Notes: generated by a model not told the origin, from the letters alone. A stretch of 64,000 nt of DNA from Pyrrhoderma lamaoense (GCA_002794735.1 NBAZ01000003.1:2524310-2588309), one strand, 5' to 3'. Positions 48,573-61,109 are shown, counted from the stretch's first letter. A program made the numbers and translations.

Positions 48573-49640
48573 ATGTCTATGAACTATGATCAGTCCTTGA
48601 CAGGGTCATTTGCTTCCTCAAAAGATGTAGATTGGGAAAGATTCTGGTATAAGCTCGGCTCTGTGTATGATTCCTACCATTCTCGCAATTCAGATGGAAC
48701 AGAGTACACCTTCAGACCTGGAGAACTCGCATACGCAAAGGGGGTCCTGTTTACCGATTTTTGGGACTTTGTAGCAAACACAGGGTTTACTCTCACAAAG
48801 GAGGAGATAGATCATGTAAAAGCTATCAAGTCACGGAATGCTCAGTTATCGAAACTTGGTAAACCTGTTGTTATTCTGCGTTCCCTGGGAAATCAGAAGT
48901 ACCTTATCTGCCGTATAACACGCCTTGGGGACAACAACTCCATGAATCCATAAGCCCTGTTGTGAAACACTTTGGAGTTAAATTATTCGAATTACGAAGA
49001 TATCTCTCTTCAGTCCACACGGAGGAAGGGGAAGGGCAGAATCCCGACGTTAGGACAACGAAGCCGCTTTTCCTTACATCGGGTGCCTATAATACTCAAG
49101 CCGTCATAACACTATCACTAGTTCGTGATGATTTGGAGCCTTTGAAATGGTCAAATCGTGTTTTTCTCTGCGTCGGACAACTCGAGCGTCTAGAGAAGCT
49201 GATAGTTGAACGTGCCGAAGTGAGTGAAGCTTCACTGTGTTATGGTTTCATCACATACAAAACATTATTATCCCTATTATCAGGCATTCAAGCTCTGCTC
49301 TGAAAGTCTACGCCGCGATGCCCTTGTATATGGACGGGACCGTACCATTCACTCTGAAGGAAGATATAAGAAGCTCATGCAGGAAAAATCTCAACGATTG
49401 ATCACGTCTTCTAGAGTGTCTCGAACTACTCTACCTTCGGCAGTCAGTTGCATTATGCGCGTTAAGTTTTCAGCCCGCATCACAGTTCCTGTCTTTACGA
49501 ACTTAATAACCTTCTGGCATAACCGCAGAAATGAATCGCTGCTTTATTCGATTCCATTTCAAAAGAAGACTATAAACGCTTCGAATCTAGAGAAAAATGA
49601 GATATCAACCTTTAAACTTCCAAATAAAGCTAGATATTAA
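48573..49640 (+). CDS. Hypothetical protein (apparent 1-nt frameshift)
   Basis: Two exons (intron 49220-49283) and about 334 residues if one missing base is allowed near 48897, where NQK continues as VPYLPYNTPWGQQLHESISP. The start chosen is MSMNYDQSL, as the open frame upstream has only a GTG. The N-terminal half has many aromatics (DWERFWYKLGSVYDSY, LFTDFWDFVANTG); the second is helical and basic (QLERLEKLIVERAE, then AFKLCSESLRRDAL, YKKLMQEKSQRL). The last ~60 residues look unlike the rest, so a real stop or intron may lie earlier, near 49450. No known domain was recognised. It is compact and soluble-looking, with no signal peptide. Confidence 0.55.
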
Positions 49641-49979
49641 TTTTACTATTAGAATAATTCTGTTCAGAAATATACAATTATATATATAAATATATAATTT
49701 GATTAGTACTTTCTTATTGGACTTTGAATGTGTTTCCCTTGCCCCACGTAACCATCACTGAGCACTTATTTTTTGAGATCTTGTCTTTTGACTATCTATA
49801 TCGATTCTACGAGTCAACTACACCGGAATACACAAATGTATTCCAGGGTTCCGTGCTATAATTTAATCATATGTAGTAAGTGGACCCTGGAATACATTCG
49901 CCAGTCCATGCGTTACCTCGTGTTCTACATTTGCCCGCACTCTAAGCTTTACAAGTTCAACTTACGCACCAAAACTAGA

Positions 49980-51150
49980 ACGTCTAGAGGACCAGTATAC
50001 CAGTACTGCTTCCGATGAAGCCCTTGTCAAAGCTCGAGCTGATCTTGATACGTTGGCGGGGAGATGGATTCGTTAGTTGTAGCACACAAAGTCGTAATGG
50101 TGGAGGCAAATACGATGTCTGATGTAGAGGTTGCTATTCTTGGGCTCGAGCTCAAAGAAACTGCAGAGAAGGCTGAGGATGCGGAACGTAAAGCCCAAAA
50201 TCGATTAGAGCATGCTGCGATTGAGGTGAAGAACATGCCCAAGATGTTAGCAAACAGGCGGAAATCGAGAAGGACACACTTTCAGCAAGCTTGAAGGTTG
50301 TATGAGATGAACTTGCGGCTGCCATCGCGCCCCCTTGCGGTAGCGATTTACTAATGCTAGGGAAGCTGAAGAAGCTGATCAATTCCATGTCCAGAAAGCA
50401 GAAGAGCTCATTGCTGAGATCTATCGATTGGCCAAAGAACTCGCGGTGTGAAATTCGTCTTTCCTTGAAGAGATAGTTCTTATTGCTCACAGCCTCTGTA
50501 CGGCCAATAAGCGAGTTGCGCCTAAAAGGTTGACACTATCAAAGAGAAACATGATCGTCTTTTGCAAGAAGCGCTCCAAGAAGCTAAGGTGGGCTGGTCA
50601 GATTCAGGAAAGTACAGACTTTTCTGATAACTGTTTAGATCGAAGCAGGCGATGCTCACACTCAAGATCTTCATTCATTTTAAAACACTCTCAACAGATG
50701 ATTGAACAACGCAACGCTGCTCACAAGTCTTATATCGGACAACTCAAGAAAGAGTATGAAGATACCCTTGATTTGAAGATCAAGACATTATCAGACTCCA
50801 GCCGCTACGCAAGATGTTCTGACTAAAACCAATCCAGCTCCTGCTTCTCTTGTATCGGATATTGAATCACTCAAGAAGCAACTCGTAGAGAAAGTCGCAG
50901 AAAACATCAATGCTCCATCTACATCCGAGGTACTTCATCTGATGTGTGTATTATCTTCTGCAGGCGATGAAACAGTAGCGCACAAAGAGGTTCTTAATGC
51001 ACAGCATGAACGGGTCTGCGTGGGGTCTACAGGATGTGGCGGACCGTACATCGATGGAAATCAAATGTCTTGAAGCAGATAACGAAGAGAAAGACAACAC
51101 GATTCCTTGGTATGTGAAACTTTTGAAGCTCTTCGTCAAAGGCACGATCC
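49980..51150 (+). pseudogene. Coiled-coil protein fragment, copy 1
   Basis: Broken frames that together read as a long coiled-coil protein: DEALVKARADLD, VEVAILGLELKETAEKAEDAER, KHDRLLQEALQEAK, EQRNAAHKSYIGQLKKEYED, then SMEIKCLEADNEEKDNTI. The last motif resembles the C-terminal part of Agaricomycete M-protein-repeat/CLIP-like coiled-coil proteins. Stops, frame changes and intron-like joints interrupt it throughout. Introns seem retained, so DNA-level duplication rather than retroposition. Confidence 0.7.
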
Positions 51151-51209
51151 CAAACTTGGCATACTTCTATTCCGTCACCCCTTCAACTTTTTCCCTTGTT
51201 ATTTGAGCT

Positions 51210-52580
51210 CCTATGCTGTCCCCCTTTTCTCTCTTATTCTCTCCATATACATTCCATTCTCAACTTGCATACATCACGAAAAATATCTGCATTTCTCATC
51301 TTATCGTGTAACAATCCTGTGTATCATAATTATACATGCTATATTCATCTTTCTATCTTTTAATGAGACATTTTCATCTATTCATCGCCCCTTTTCGTAT
51401 CTGCGCGAGAGAAAGAAAGTTATTTAACTCGTGTAAGGACAAGCCACAACCTTAAGTGACGAAAAAGGGGGGAAATGAAAGATCGATGAAGAAAACTGTC
51501 TCCGTTTTCGTCAAAAGTATCCTTCTATTCTCATGCATGTACCCCACACAAGCTTCCTGCTGAAGACACTACACACGTCGTTTTCGTTTCATGTTATTCT
51601 CTTATCCCTTCTTCTGCTTTTATCTTGCTTTATATATCTTTATCAATTGATTCTTTTCTCAGAGGTCGTTTCAGGAACGTTCAAACACGACACTGGTTTC
51701 TCTGCTCATATTCACTCTCTTTCGGACAATTCGTTCCTTACCGCCAATCCTAATATGATTCTCTTTACTTTATACCCCATTCTAACACTGTATTTATCAC
51801 ACTCTCACAACTTTTCTTTCTCGTCTATGAATTCTCTTATCAACCAATATTTCGAATTGTTTTTTTGGATATCACTCAATGCCGACTACTTTTTCTTTCT
51901 TGGAAAGGGGAGCGTGAGAGAGACGCAGACTTATTGGTGCACAACGTACATTGACTGGTCTTCTGATTTCGGGAGATCGATCCAGTGTAAGGACCAGCGG
52001 AGTAGATTGACGGTCGTAGTTCTTTCGTTAAGCACTTTCTAACTGGCTCGGAGAGCTCAGTATTGTTTCTGGCCCATTAATATTCTTTCTTGAGGATGAG
52101 GCTCATTCAAATGGCCCCTCAATCCTGATAGCCTAAACGGTTCGTCAAGGGCAATATAACCACTTGGAAACCATGCTATCTCTTATTATCTACCTTTATC
52201 TCGTGTATAAGCCTCCAGACTTGTGGCTGCATGAGCCCCTATTAGGCCTTAGATAGTCTATTGTCTTCTATATCTATTACTCTGCTTTTTACTGAGCTGC
52301 CCAGACAAGTTTGTAATACTCTGACTATACTGCAAGTCGAGTGGCCAGAGAAATACATGCTTTAATTTCAAGTCATAGCTTCGGATAGGGGGGGGGGGAG
52401 CAAAGGGTAAGAAGAAAAGCTCAGAAACAGAGGAGAGTCACGCAAGTATTACCAGAAAAACAACAACACATAATGATCACCCAACGCAACGGGAAAAAAA
52501 GGAAAAGACATCATAAACATCAAATCACCAGTCTACTGTCTCCCCATCAATAGATAAAAGTCATCTTTAAACCGATTTTT
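51210..52580. repeat. Non-coding T/C-rich part of the duplicated block
   Basis: Open frames here (for example 51533-52042) are Phe/Leu/Ser-rich by composition and do not look like protein. The block includes a G12 run near 52388. Matching DNA follows the coiled-coil copies and leads to the transporter pseudogene in copy 2. Confidence 0.6.
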
Positions 52581-52589
52581 TGTTCTTCT

Positions 52590-53760
52590 CCTTCCCTTAT
52601 TCTTTCACAAGCATACCAGCGATACCAGCGGACTGCAAGGTCGACAAGAAACCACAGATCGTAACAGAGATGGCTATCCTAGCGATTATATTCGCTCAGG
52701 AAGGCGCGAGGGTACTGAGCACACCGATTTGGATTTGGATACCTAGAAAGCCTAGGTTGGCGAATCCGCAGTGGTGATTGTAAGTGCTCGGTCAGGGAGA
52801 GGGTTGTCAGAAGCCATGTTCGTTTGGAGATCTGTCATATACATAATTACGATTTTATCAGTAATCTAGTTGGACTGAAGGGAGGGGGGGAGTAGAACAC
52901 AAACTAAAGTAAGCCACAAACTCATTCAAAGCAAGTTTCATAGCAAGTAATTGCTAAACCTCAAGATCTCAGCACGAGGAATTCCAATGAAGAAAGTAAG
53001 AGGATAAAACATGTATCCAATAACCAACTGCAATGTCAACTCATGAATCCCATACCCTTTCCCTATCCAGTTAATAGCGACAACAAGGGACACATTCGTC
53101 AACACGTTCAACAAGATCGATCCGGCGACCATTAACCAGCCTCTCTTGGAGAACGCGTAAGAGCATTCACAGGCAGGTTATTGTCTGCGTGTCCTCAGTC
53201 TATGACGATCATGCCCCATCACATGGGTTCGTCGTCTTTGGGTATACGCATCTTGCTGATGGCGATCTAAACTGGGATAGACATGAGGAAGGCCGTAACA
53301 AGGTTCTTGGCGGTACTGCAAGGGCGATGTATGCAGATAACACAGAACGTGCGATAGTTGAAGAAGCTAAAGTAATGAATGGTAAGTATATCACAAATAT
53401 ACGCGAAAAGAAGAGAAGGAAGTGGCTCTTTGGAGATAAACGGTGCGGGTGAAAGGGAACAGAGGGAGAGAAAGACAGATTATTAAAGAGGAAAAGGACA
53501 TGTAACACGTACTAGAAGCCATAGTTAAGCGTAGCTCAGATTGAGTCATGAGGTTAATATAAGGTTCGACGAGACAAATATCTTCGCTCTGCGCAACCTA
53601 GGGAAAGGAAGCGGCCCGAGAGAGGCTCATAATGTTGAAGAAGAAAAAGCAAGCAAATTTCATGTTGAACACGGAGCGACATAATACATCATGTGAACAA
53701 ATGCGATGAAGATAATCTCAGAGAGCTGTGATGATTGTTTGGTCAAGTCACGAAAAAACT
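52590..53760 (-). pseudogene. Concentrative nucleoside transporter (CNT) remnant, copy 1
   Basis: Read on the minus strand, broken frames match the CNT (Nup/NupC-like) core in order: EPYINLMTQSELRLTMAS, TIARSVLSAYIALAVPP, SIPASIAISKMRIPKDDEP in an alternate frame, RGWLMVAGSILLNVLTNVSL, YGIHELTLQLVIGYMFYPL, ALNEFVAYF and GFANLGFLGIQIGVLS... followed by STLQSAGIAGMLV. Several frameshifts and stops lie between them, so it cannot make a full protein. A second copy lies at 61,110-62,270. Confidence 0.75.
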
Positions 53761-53929
53761 AAAGACAATACAAAAGTCAATTGAAATTACAACTGACATG
53801 TATGGCGAAAACCGTGAAGACTGTGTTCCAAGAGATAACTAGCATGGGTTGGAAGCAACTGGCTGGAAGATAGCACTCGATTGTTGTAAATACAGACAAA
53901 TAATCGCAGAGTGATTTACTTTATGATGA

Positions 53930-54382
53930 CTAATCCGACATTGGATATCCAAAGTATGATTATTAAGTATTTCAATATGGTAACATTTTTTCACAGTTGT
54001 ACACAAAAGATTTAGTATAGTTAATTAATGTTAACAAAAATCATATAAGACCAATAATAGTCAAAAATAATTAATTCAGCAAAAATAGTAAACACACAAC
54101 AACATTGCATTAGAAAAACTCCCAAAGGGAACCAAAATTGACAAAAATCACATGATAAAACTATAACACCAATAGCAATAAAAAAATAGTATACAAAACC
54201 AATAAAAGTAAAAAAACAGTATATAATGTTAATAATAACAATTATATTGAAACATCAAAGATTAAAAACACACTATAACACTATTAAAAACAAAAAAAAT
54301 GAATATTAGAATGAATAAAAAATATTGAATAATACTAAATATGGATAAAAAAATAATATTAATGTTAAAAAAAGTTATGTAT
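53930..54382. repeat. AT-rich tail of duplication copy 1
   Basis: Extremely A/T-rich, with poly-A and AATA-type runs; it starts TTGGATATCCAAAGTATG and matches 62,430-62,917. No coding potential. Confidence 0.75.
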
Positions 54383-54499
54383 TGTTACGGGATTGGAGGT
54401 TTGAAGATTCGCGGATCATCGGCTAGGTCGGAGATCAAACACAAACCAAATATAGGAAGCTGCAAATCCTGCCTATTACGAACCATAGGGAACTCAGCC

Positions 54500-54964
54500 A
54501 TGTCACACAGGGAAGTCCTCTCTCAAGATGAAGAAAGGCCTGCAGTGTTTGAACGATTACATGCGCAGCCAGCAGAGCCATTGCTGGATCAAGTCCGTGG
54601 TTGGATAGAATCACGGCAAAGGTCAGAAACTAGGGCCTTACCAAATCCTACAGGAGACGTAGGTGTTCGTATAGCAGTACATGAAGCAGAACGAACTAGC
54701 GAATCTCAAGTACACAGTCAGGTGGAACGAGTCCCTTGGTACCAGACCAGGGTAGGGTGTATCAATTGTAGAAAGACTTATGCGTTACAATCAGACCTCT
54801 ACAAGATCACTTGGACAACTCTATTCGAGATGGGAATGGACGCTACCGAGTTTACAGTACAAGTACAGAAGTACTGGACAGACGATTCTATTCGAGAGCT
54901 ACCTCATTGGGAGCAAGATGTATGGACCTTCCATTATATTACTCTATCTTCATCGATTCCGTGA
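54500..54964 (+). CDS. Hypothetical ORF in the insert between duplicated blocks
   Basis: The open frame extends back into AT-rich DNA, but a natural start is MSHREVLSQ at 54500, giving 154 residues. It is polar and acidic (DQVRGWIESRQRSETR), with VGCINCRKTYALQSD (a CxxC pair) and an aromatic C terminus (HWEQDVWTFHYI). Base composition changes abruptly from the AT-rich DNA before it. A fragment of a transposon-borne protein is possible. I do not recognise the family. Confidence 0.35.
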   Translation: MSHREVLSQDEERPAVFERLHAQPAEPLLDQVRGWIESRQRSETRALPNPTGDVGVRIAVHEAERTSESQVHSQVERVPWYQTRVGCINCRKTYALQSDLYKITWTTLFEMGMDATEFTVQVQKYWTDDSIRELPHWEQDVWTFHYITLSSSIP

Positions 54965-54984
54965 CTTAGCCCCTAAAGACACCA

Positions 54985-55190
54985 TGTCTTCCAGGGTCCT
55001 GTATTCCAATATAACCGTATGGGGTAAGTGGTCCCTGGAATACACTCGTTCAGACCCTGGAATACACCTGTTTATGGTGCATCGACCCTGGAATACACTC
55101 GTTTATAGTATGCGGACCCTGGAATACACTCAGAGGTCCCTGGAATACACTCGGATATGGAAGGTGGTCCCTGGAATACATTCGCCAGTC
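54985..55190. repeat. Irregular array of CCCTGGAATACACT units
   Basis: At least seven copies of (G)(A/T)CCCTGGAATACA(C/T)(T/C) in about 200 bp, separated by unrelated spacers of 10-20 bp; the first is inverted (CCAGGGTCCTGTATTCC). The last unit is the left boundary of duplication copy 2. A single inverted pair flanks the left boundary of copy 1 (about 49,829 and 49,885). Confidence 0.8.
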
Positions 55191-55229
55191 CATGCGTAAC
55201 CTCGCGTTGTACATCTGCTCGCACTCTCA

Positions 55230-56560
55230 GTTTTCCAAGTTCAACTTATGTACCAGAACGTCTGGAGTACCAGTATACTAGTACTGTTTCCGCGGCGGCA
55301 ACAGTCCAGCATGAAGCCCTTGTGAAAGCTCGAGCTGATCTTGATACGTTGGCGCGGAGAAGGATTCGTTGGTTGTAGCACACAAAGTCGTAATGGTGGA
55401 GGCATGTGCGAATGTGCGAATAATTGTGAGCTTTATATCTCTGCTATCCTCGTTGAAGAATTATGAAGACAACCCGGCGAGCTTGCTAATACGATGTCTG
55501 ATGTAGAGGCGGCTATTCTTGGGCTCGAGCTCAAAGAAACCACAGAGAAGGCTGAGGATGTGGAACGTCAAGCGTAACATCAGCTGGGTGAAGCAAAAGC
55601 GGGATCAGAGCACGCTGCGTTTGAGGCGAAGAAGGGTGAATAACATGCCTAAGATGCTAGAAAATAGTCGGAAAACGTGAAAGACACACTTTCTACAAGC
55701 TTGAAGGTTCCAGGAGATGAACTTGCGGCTGCTATCGCGCCCTCATGAGGTGGCGATTTTCTGGCGCTAGGGAAACTGGAAAATGAAGAAAATGAAGAAA
55801 ATGAAGAAAATGAAGAATCTCAAGCAGAAGAACTTTTGACTGAGATTATCGATTGGCCAAGGAACTCGCGGTATGCATTTCGTCTTTCCTTGAAGAGATA
55901 GATCTTATTGCTCACAGCCTCTGTACGGCCAATAAAGGAGTTGCACTTAAAAGGTTGACACTGTAGAAGAGAACCATGGTCGTCTTTTGCAAGAAGCGCT
56001 CCAAGAAGCTAAGGTGGGTTGGTCAGATTCAGGAAAGTACAGACTTTTCTGATAACTATTTAGACCGAAGCAGGCGATGCTTACGCTCAAGATATCTATT
56101 CAATTCGGTTCCAGTCTCAACAGGTGGTTGGACAACACAACACTGCTCAGAAGTCTTATATTGGAGAACTCATGAAAGAGTATGAAGATACCCTTGATTT
56201 GAAGATCAAGACATTAACATCTCCCAGGCGCTTCGCAAGTTGTTCAGACAAAGGCCAAGGCAGCTCTTGCTTCTTTTGTATCGGAAATCGAATCACTCAA
56301 GAAGCAACTCGTAGAGAAAGTCGCAGAAAACATCAGTGCTTCATCTGCATCCGAGGTACTTCAACTGATGCATGAACTATCTTCTGCGGGCGATGAAACA
56401 GTAGCGCTCAAAGAGGTTCTTAATGCACAGCATGAACGGGTCGTTACTGGTCTGCGTGTGGTCTACAGGTTGTGGGATTCAAATGTCTTGAAGCAGTTAA
56501 CGAAGAGAAAGACGACACGACTCCTCGTTACGTGAAACTTTTGAAGCCCTTCGTCAAAGT
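55230..56560 (+). pseudogene. Coiled-coil protein fragment, copy 2
   Basis: Parallel to 49,980-51,150: EALVKARADLDTLARR, AAILGLELKETTEKAEDVER, KEYEDTLDLKIKTL, ASFVSEIESLKKQLVEKVAEN and LKEVLNAQHERV in different frames. It carries a short GAAAATGAA tandem near 55,775-55,815. Not translatable as one protein. Confidence 0.65.
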
Positions 56561-57569
56561 CACATTCCCCAAACTTGGCATACCTCTTTTCCGTATCCCC
56601 TTCAACTTCAATTGTAGGAGTCCCACACTATCCCTCCTTTCTCTTTTATTCTCTCCATATACATTCCATTCTCAACTTGCATACATCACGAACAATATTT
56701 GCATTTCTCATCTCATGCTGTAACTGTCGTGCATCATCTTTATACATGTTATCTCATGTGTTTGTCTTCATTTCTTTTCACTCCTATGCACTGTACACGT
56801 AACATGCCTTGACAATATTGATCTTTCAACTCGTCATCAAGCTTTCTATCTTTTAATGAATCATTTTCATCAATTCTTCGCCCTTTTCGTATCTGTGCGA
56901 GAGAAAGAGTGTTATCTAACTCGTGAGCTTGTTCTTTCGCTATCTTTTTTCAGGTTGAAGGAAGACATCACACAACTAATAGATCAGCGCGAAAAATACA
57001 AAACAGGACAAGCTACAGCCTTCAAGAACAAGAAAAAAAAAAGGGGGGGGCGATGAAGTAATCAGACTGTTTCGGTTTTCGCTAAATGTATTATTCTGGT
57101 TAACTCCATCCACAAGTTTTCATGCATGTACCCCCTCACGACAATCTTCTTCTGATGTCACTACACACGTTGTTTTCCTTTCACGTTATTCTCTTACCCT
57201 TTCTTCTTCTTTTACCTTATTTTTTATCTCTTTATCGATTGATTTCAGAGGTCACTGGTTTCTCTGCTGATATTCACTCTCCTTCGGACAACTCATTCCT
57301 TACCGCCAATCCAAATGTTTCCCTTTTCTTTATACCCCATTCTAACACTGTATCTATCACATTCTCACAGCTTTTCTTTCTCGTCTATGAAATCCCTTAT
57401 CAACCAATGTTTCGAGTTTTTTTTTTGGATATCACTCAATGCCGACTACCTTTTCTTTCTTGGAAAGGGGAGTGTGAGAGAGATGCAGGCTTACTGGTGC
57501 ACAACGTACATTGACTGCTCTTCTAGAATCGGGAGATCGATCCAGTGTGGGACCGGCGAAGTAGATAGC

Positions 57570-58210
57570 TAATCGTAGTGCTGTCGAAGACGAACATGAT
57601 CGACTTTTACAAGAAGCGCTCCAAGAAGCTAATGTGGGTTGGTCAGATTCAAGAAAGTATAGACTTTTCTGATAACTATTCAGACCGAAGCGGGCGATGC
57701 TCACGTTCGAGATCTTCATTCATTTCGAATACACTCTCAACAGATGATTGAACAACACAACACTGCTCACAAGTCTTATATCGAGGAACTCAAGAAAGAG
57801 ATCCTTGATTTGAAGATCAAGCCTTTAGAGAAGACTGTTAATTCCCAAGGGCTTATTAAAAGGCTACGCAAGATGTTCTCATTGTAGCCAAAGTGGCTCT
57901 TGCATCTTTTATAACAGATATCGAATTACTCAAGAAGCAACTCGTAGAGGAAGAGAAAGTTGCAGTACACATCAATGCTTCATCTGCATCCGAGGTACTT
58001 CAATTAACGCGTGAACTATCTTTTGCGGGCGATGAAACCGTAGCGCTCAAAGACGTTCTTAATGCACAGCATGAACGGGTTGTTCTTGGTCTGCGTGTGG
58101 TCTACAGGATAAGGCGGATTGCACATCGATGGAAATCAAATGTCTTGAAACAGATAATGAAGAGAAAGACGACGCGATTACACGGTACGTGAAACTTTTG
58201 AAGCTCTTCA
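57570..58210 (+). pseudogene. Coiled-coil protein fragment, copy 3
   Basis: Shorter copy with EDEHDRLLQEALQEAN, HNTAHKSYIEELKKEI, IELLKKQLVEEEKVAVHINA and SMEIKCLETDNEEKDDAI. Frame changes interrupt it. Confidence 0.6.
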
Positions 58211-58499
58211 TCAAATTCACGATCCCCAAACTTGGCATACTTCTATTCCGTCACCCCTTCACCCTTTTCCCTTGCTACTTGGGCTCCTATGCTGTCCCCC
58301 TTTTCTCTCTTATTCTCTCCATATACATTTCATTCTCAACTTGCATACATCACGAACAATATCTGCATTTCTCATCTTATGCTGTAACAATCCTGTGTAT
58401 CATATTTATACATGCTCTAACCATTTTTCTATCTTTCAATGAGATCTTTTCATCTATTCTTCGCCCCTTTTCGTATCTGCGCGAGAGAAAGAAAGTTGT

Positions 58500-58632
58500 C
58501 TAACTCGTGAAAATGTTCTTTCGCTATCTTTTTTTCAGGTTGAAGAAAGACATCGCACTCTTAACAGAGCAGCGCGAAAAAGCAAAACAGGACAAGCCAC
58601 AACCTTACGTGTCAAAGAAAGGGGGGAAATGA
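58500..58632 (+). pseudogene. Terminal exon remnant of the coiled-coil gene
   Basis: After a T-rich acceptor (ttttttcag), the frame LKKDIALLTEQREKAKQD...SKKGGK stop is open. The same piece recurs at about 56,952-57,056 and 59,960-60,055, so each tandem unit carries its own copy of the last exon. Confidence 0.55.
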
Positions 58633-59179
58633 AAGATCGTCAAATGTATTCTTCTATTCTCATGCATGTACCCCACACAAGCTTCCTGCTGATGACACTA
58701 CACACGTCGTTTTTGTTTCATGTTATTCTCTTGCCCCTTCTTCCTCTTTTACCTTACTTTTCATCTCTTTATCGATTGATCTGAGAGGTCGTTTGAATAT
58801 TCAAACACGACACCGGTTTCTCTGCTCATATACACTCGCTTTCACACAAGTCGTTCTTTACCGCCAATCCAAATATGATTCACTTTTCTTTATACCCCAT
58901 CCCAGCACTGTATCTATCATACTTGCTTGATCTTTTCACGCGCGACTTTTCTTTCTCGTCCATGAAATCTCTTATCAATCAATGTTGCAATTTTTTCTGG
59001 ATATTACTCACTGCCGACTACTTTACTTTACTTGGAAAGGGGAGCGCGAGAGACACGCAGGCTTACTGGTGCACAACGTACATTGACTGGTCTCCTGAAA
59101 TCGGAAAATTGATTCATGGTCGAGACGTGTCACGTTATTTTTGACACTTTGTTTGGCACGCGTTGTTTATAGCACGGCG

Positions 59180-59650
59180 TTCGCATTCATTTCGAATACA
59201 CTCCCAACAGATGATTGAAAAACACAACGCTGCTCACAAATCTTATATCGAGGACCTCAGAAAGAGCACAAAGAGACCCCTGAATTTGAGATCAAGACAT
59301 TATCAACTCCCAGGCGCTACGCAAGATGTTCTGACTCAAGCCAAGGCGGCTCTTGCTTTTTCTGTATCGGAAATTGAATCACTCAAGAAGCATCTCGCAG
59401 AGACAGATAAATCTGCAGCTAACGTCGATAATTAATCTGCATCCGAGGTACTTCAATTAACGCGTGAACTATCTTTTGCGGGCGATGAAACCGTAGCGCT
59501 CAAAGACGTTCTTAATGCACGGCATGAACTCTGCGTGTGGTCTACAGGTTGTGGAAATCAAATGTCTTGAAGCATATTACGAAGAGAAAGACGACACGAC
59601 TCCTCGTTACGTGAAACTTTTGAAGCCCTTCGTCAAAGTCACATTCCCCA
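59180..59650 (+). pseudogene. Coiled-coil protein fragment, copy 4
   Basis: Contains IEKHNAAHKSYIEDLRKS, AKAALAFSVSEIESLKKHL and LKDVLNAR. Disrupted by a stop at 59,435 and frame changes. Confidence 0.6.
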
Positions 59651-61109
59651 AACTTGGCATACCTCTATTCCGTACCCTCTTCAACTTCAATTGTAGGAGT
59701 TCCACATTATCCCTCTTTTCTCTTTTATTCTCTCCATATACATTCCATTCTCAACTTGCATACATCACGAACAATATCTGCATTTTCTGCATTTCTCATC
59801 TTATGCTGTAACAATCCTGTGTATCATATTTATACACGCTATTATTTATCTTTCTATCTTTTAATGAGACCTTTTCATCTGTTCTTCGTCCCTTTTCGAA
59901 TCTGCGCGAGTGAAAGAAAGTTTTCTAACTCGTGAAAATGTTCTTTCGCTATCTTTTTTCAGGTTGAAGAAAGACATCGCACTCTTAACAGAGCAGCGCG
60001 AAAAAGCAAAACAGGACAAGCCACAACCTTACGTGTCAAAGAAAGGGGGGAAATGAAAGATCGTCAAATGTATTCTTCTATTCTCATGCATGTACCCCAC
60101 ACAAGCTTCCTGCTGATGACACTACACACGTCGTTTTCGTTTCATGTTATTCTCTTACCCCTTCTTCTACTTTCATCTTGCTTTATATATCTTTATCAAT
60201 TGATACTTTTCTCAGAGGTCGTTTCAGGAACATTCAAACACGAGACTGGTTTCTCTGCTCATATTCACTCGCTTTCGGACAAATCGTTCCTTACCGCCAA
60301 TTCAAATGTTTCCCTTTTCTTTATACCCCATTCTAACATTGTATCTATCATATTCTCACAACTTTTCTTTCTCGTCTATGAAATCTCTTATCAACCAATG
60401 TTTCGAGTTTTTTCTTTGGATACCACTCAATGCCGACTACTTTTTCTTTCTTGGAAAAGGGAGCATGAGAGAGACACAGGCCTTTGGTGCACAACGTATA
60501 TTGACTGGTCTACTGATTTTGGGAGATCGATCCAGTGTAAGACCAGCGGAGTAGATTGCAGGTCATAGTGCTTTTGTTAAGCGCTTTCTAACTGGCTCGG
60601 AGAGCTCAGTATTACTATACTTTCGTACTTTCGGGCGTGTTTCTGGCTCCTTTAATATTCTTTCCTGATGGAGCTCATTCAAATGTCCCCACAACCCTAA
60701 TAGCCTAAAAGTTTCGTCGAGGGGAATATAACCACCTGGAAAACATTCTTTCTCTTATTATCTACCTTTATCTCATGTATATGCCTCCAGACTCGTGGCT
60801 GTATTACGCCTTAGATAGTCTATTGTTTTCTATATCTATTGCTCTGCTTTTTACTAGGCTGCCCAGACAAGTTTGTAATACTCTGACTATACTACAAGTC
60901 GGGTAGGTAGAAAAATACATACTTTTATCTCAAGTCATAGCTTCGGTCGGAGAAGAGAGAGAGAATAGGGTAGAAAGAAAAGCTCAGAAACAGAGGGGAG
61001 TCATGCAAGCATTACCAGAAAAACAACAACACATAAACATCAAATTGCCTGTCGACCGTCTCCCCATCAACAGATAAAAGGTATGTTTAAACCCGTTTTG
61101 TTTCTCTCC

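Larger units (their letters stand above)
49883..54382. repeat. Segmental duplication, copy 1
   Basis: A 4.5-kb block that recurs in the same orientation at 55,167-62,917. Both begin at CCCTGGAATACATTCGCCAG and end in AT-rich DNA at AAAAAAAGTTATGTATT. In order it holds one coiled-coil pseudogene fragment, T/C-rich non-coding DNA, a nucleoside-transporter pseudogene (-) and an AT-rich tail. No intact gene lies inside. Confidence 0.85.

Noticed and set aside
51533..52042. 169-residue ORF with hydrophobic runs
   Set aside because: T/C-rich composition gives Phe/Leu/Ser; the equivalent in other copies (57,122; 60,053) varies with frame changes, so it is not under coding constraint.
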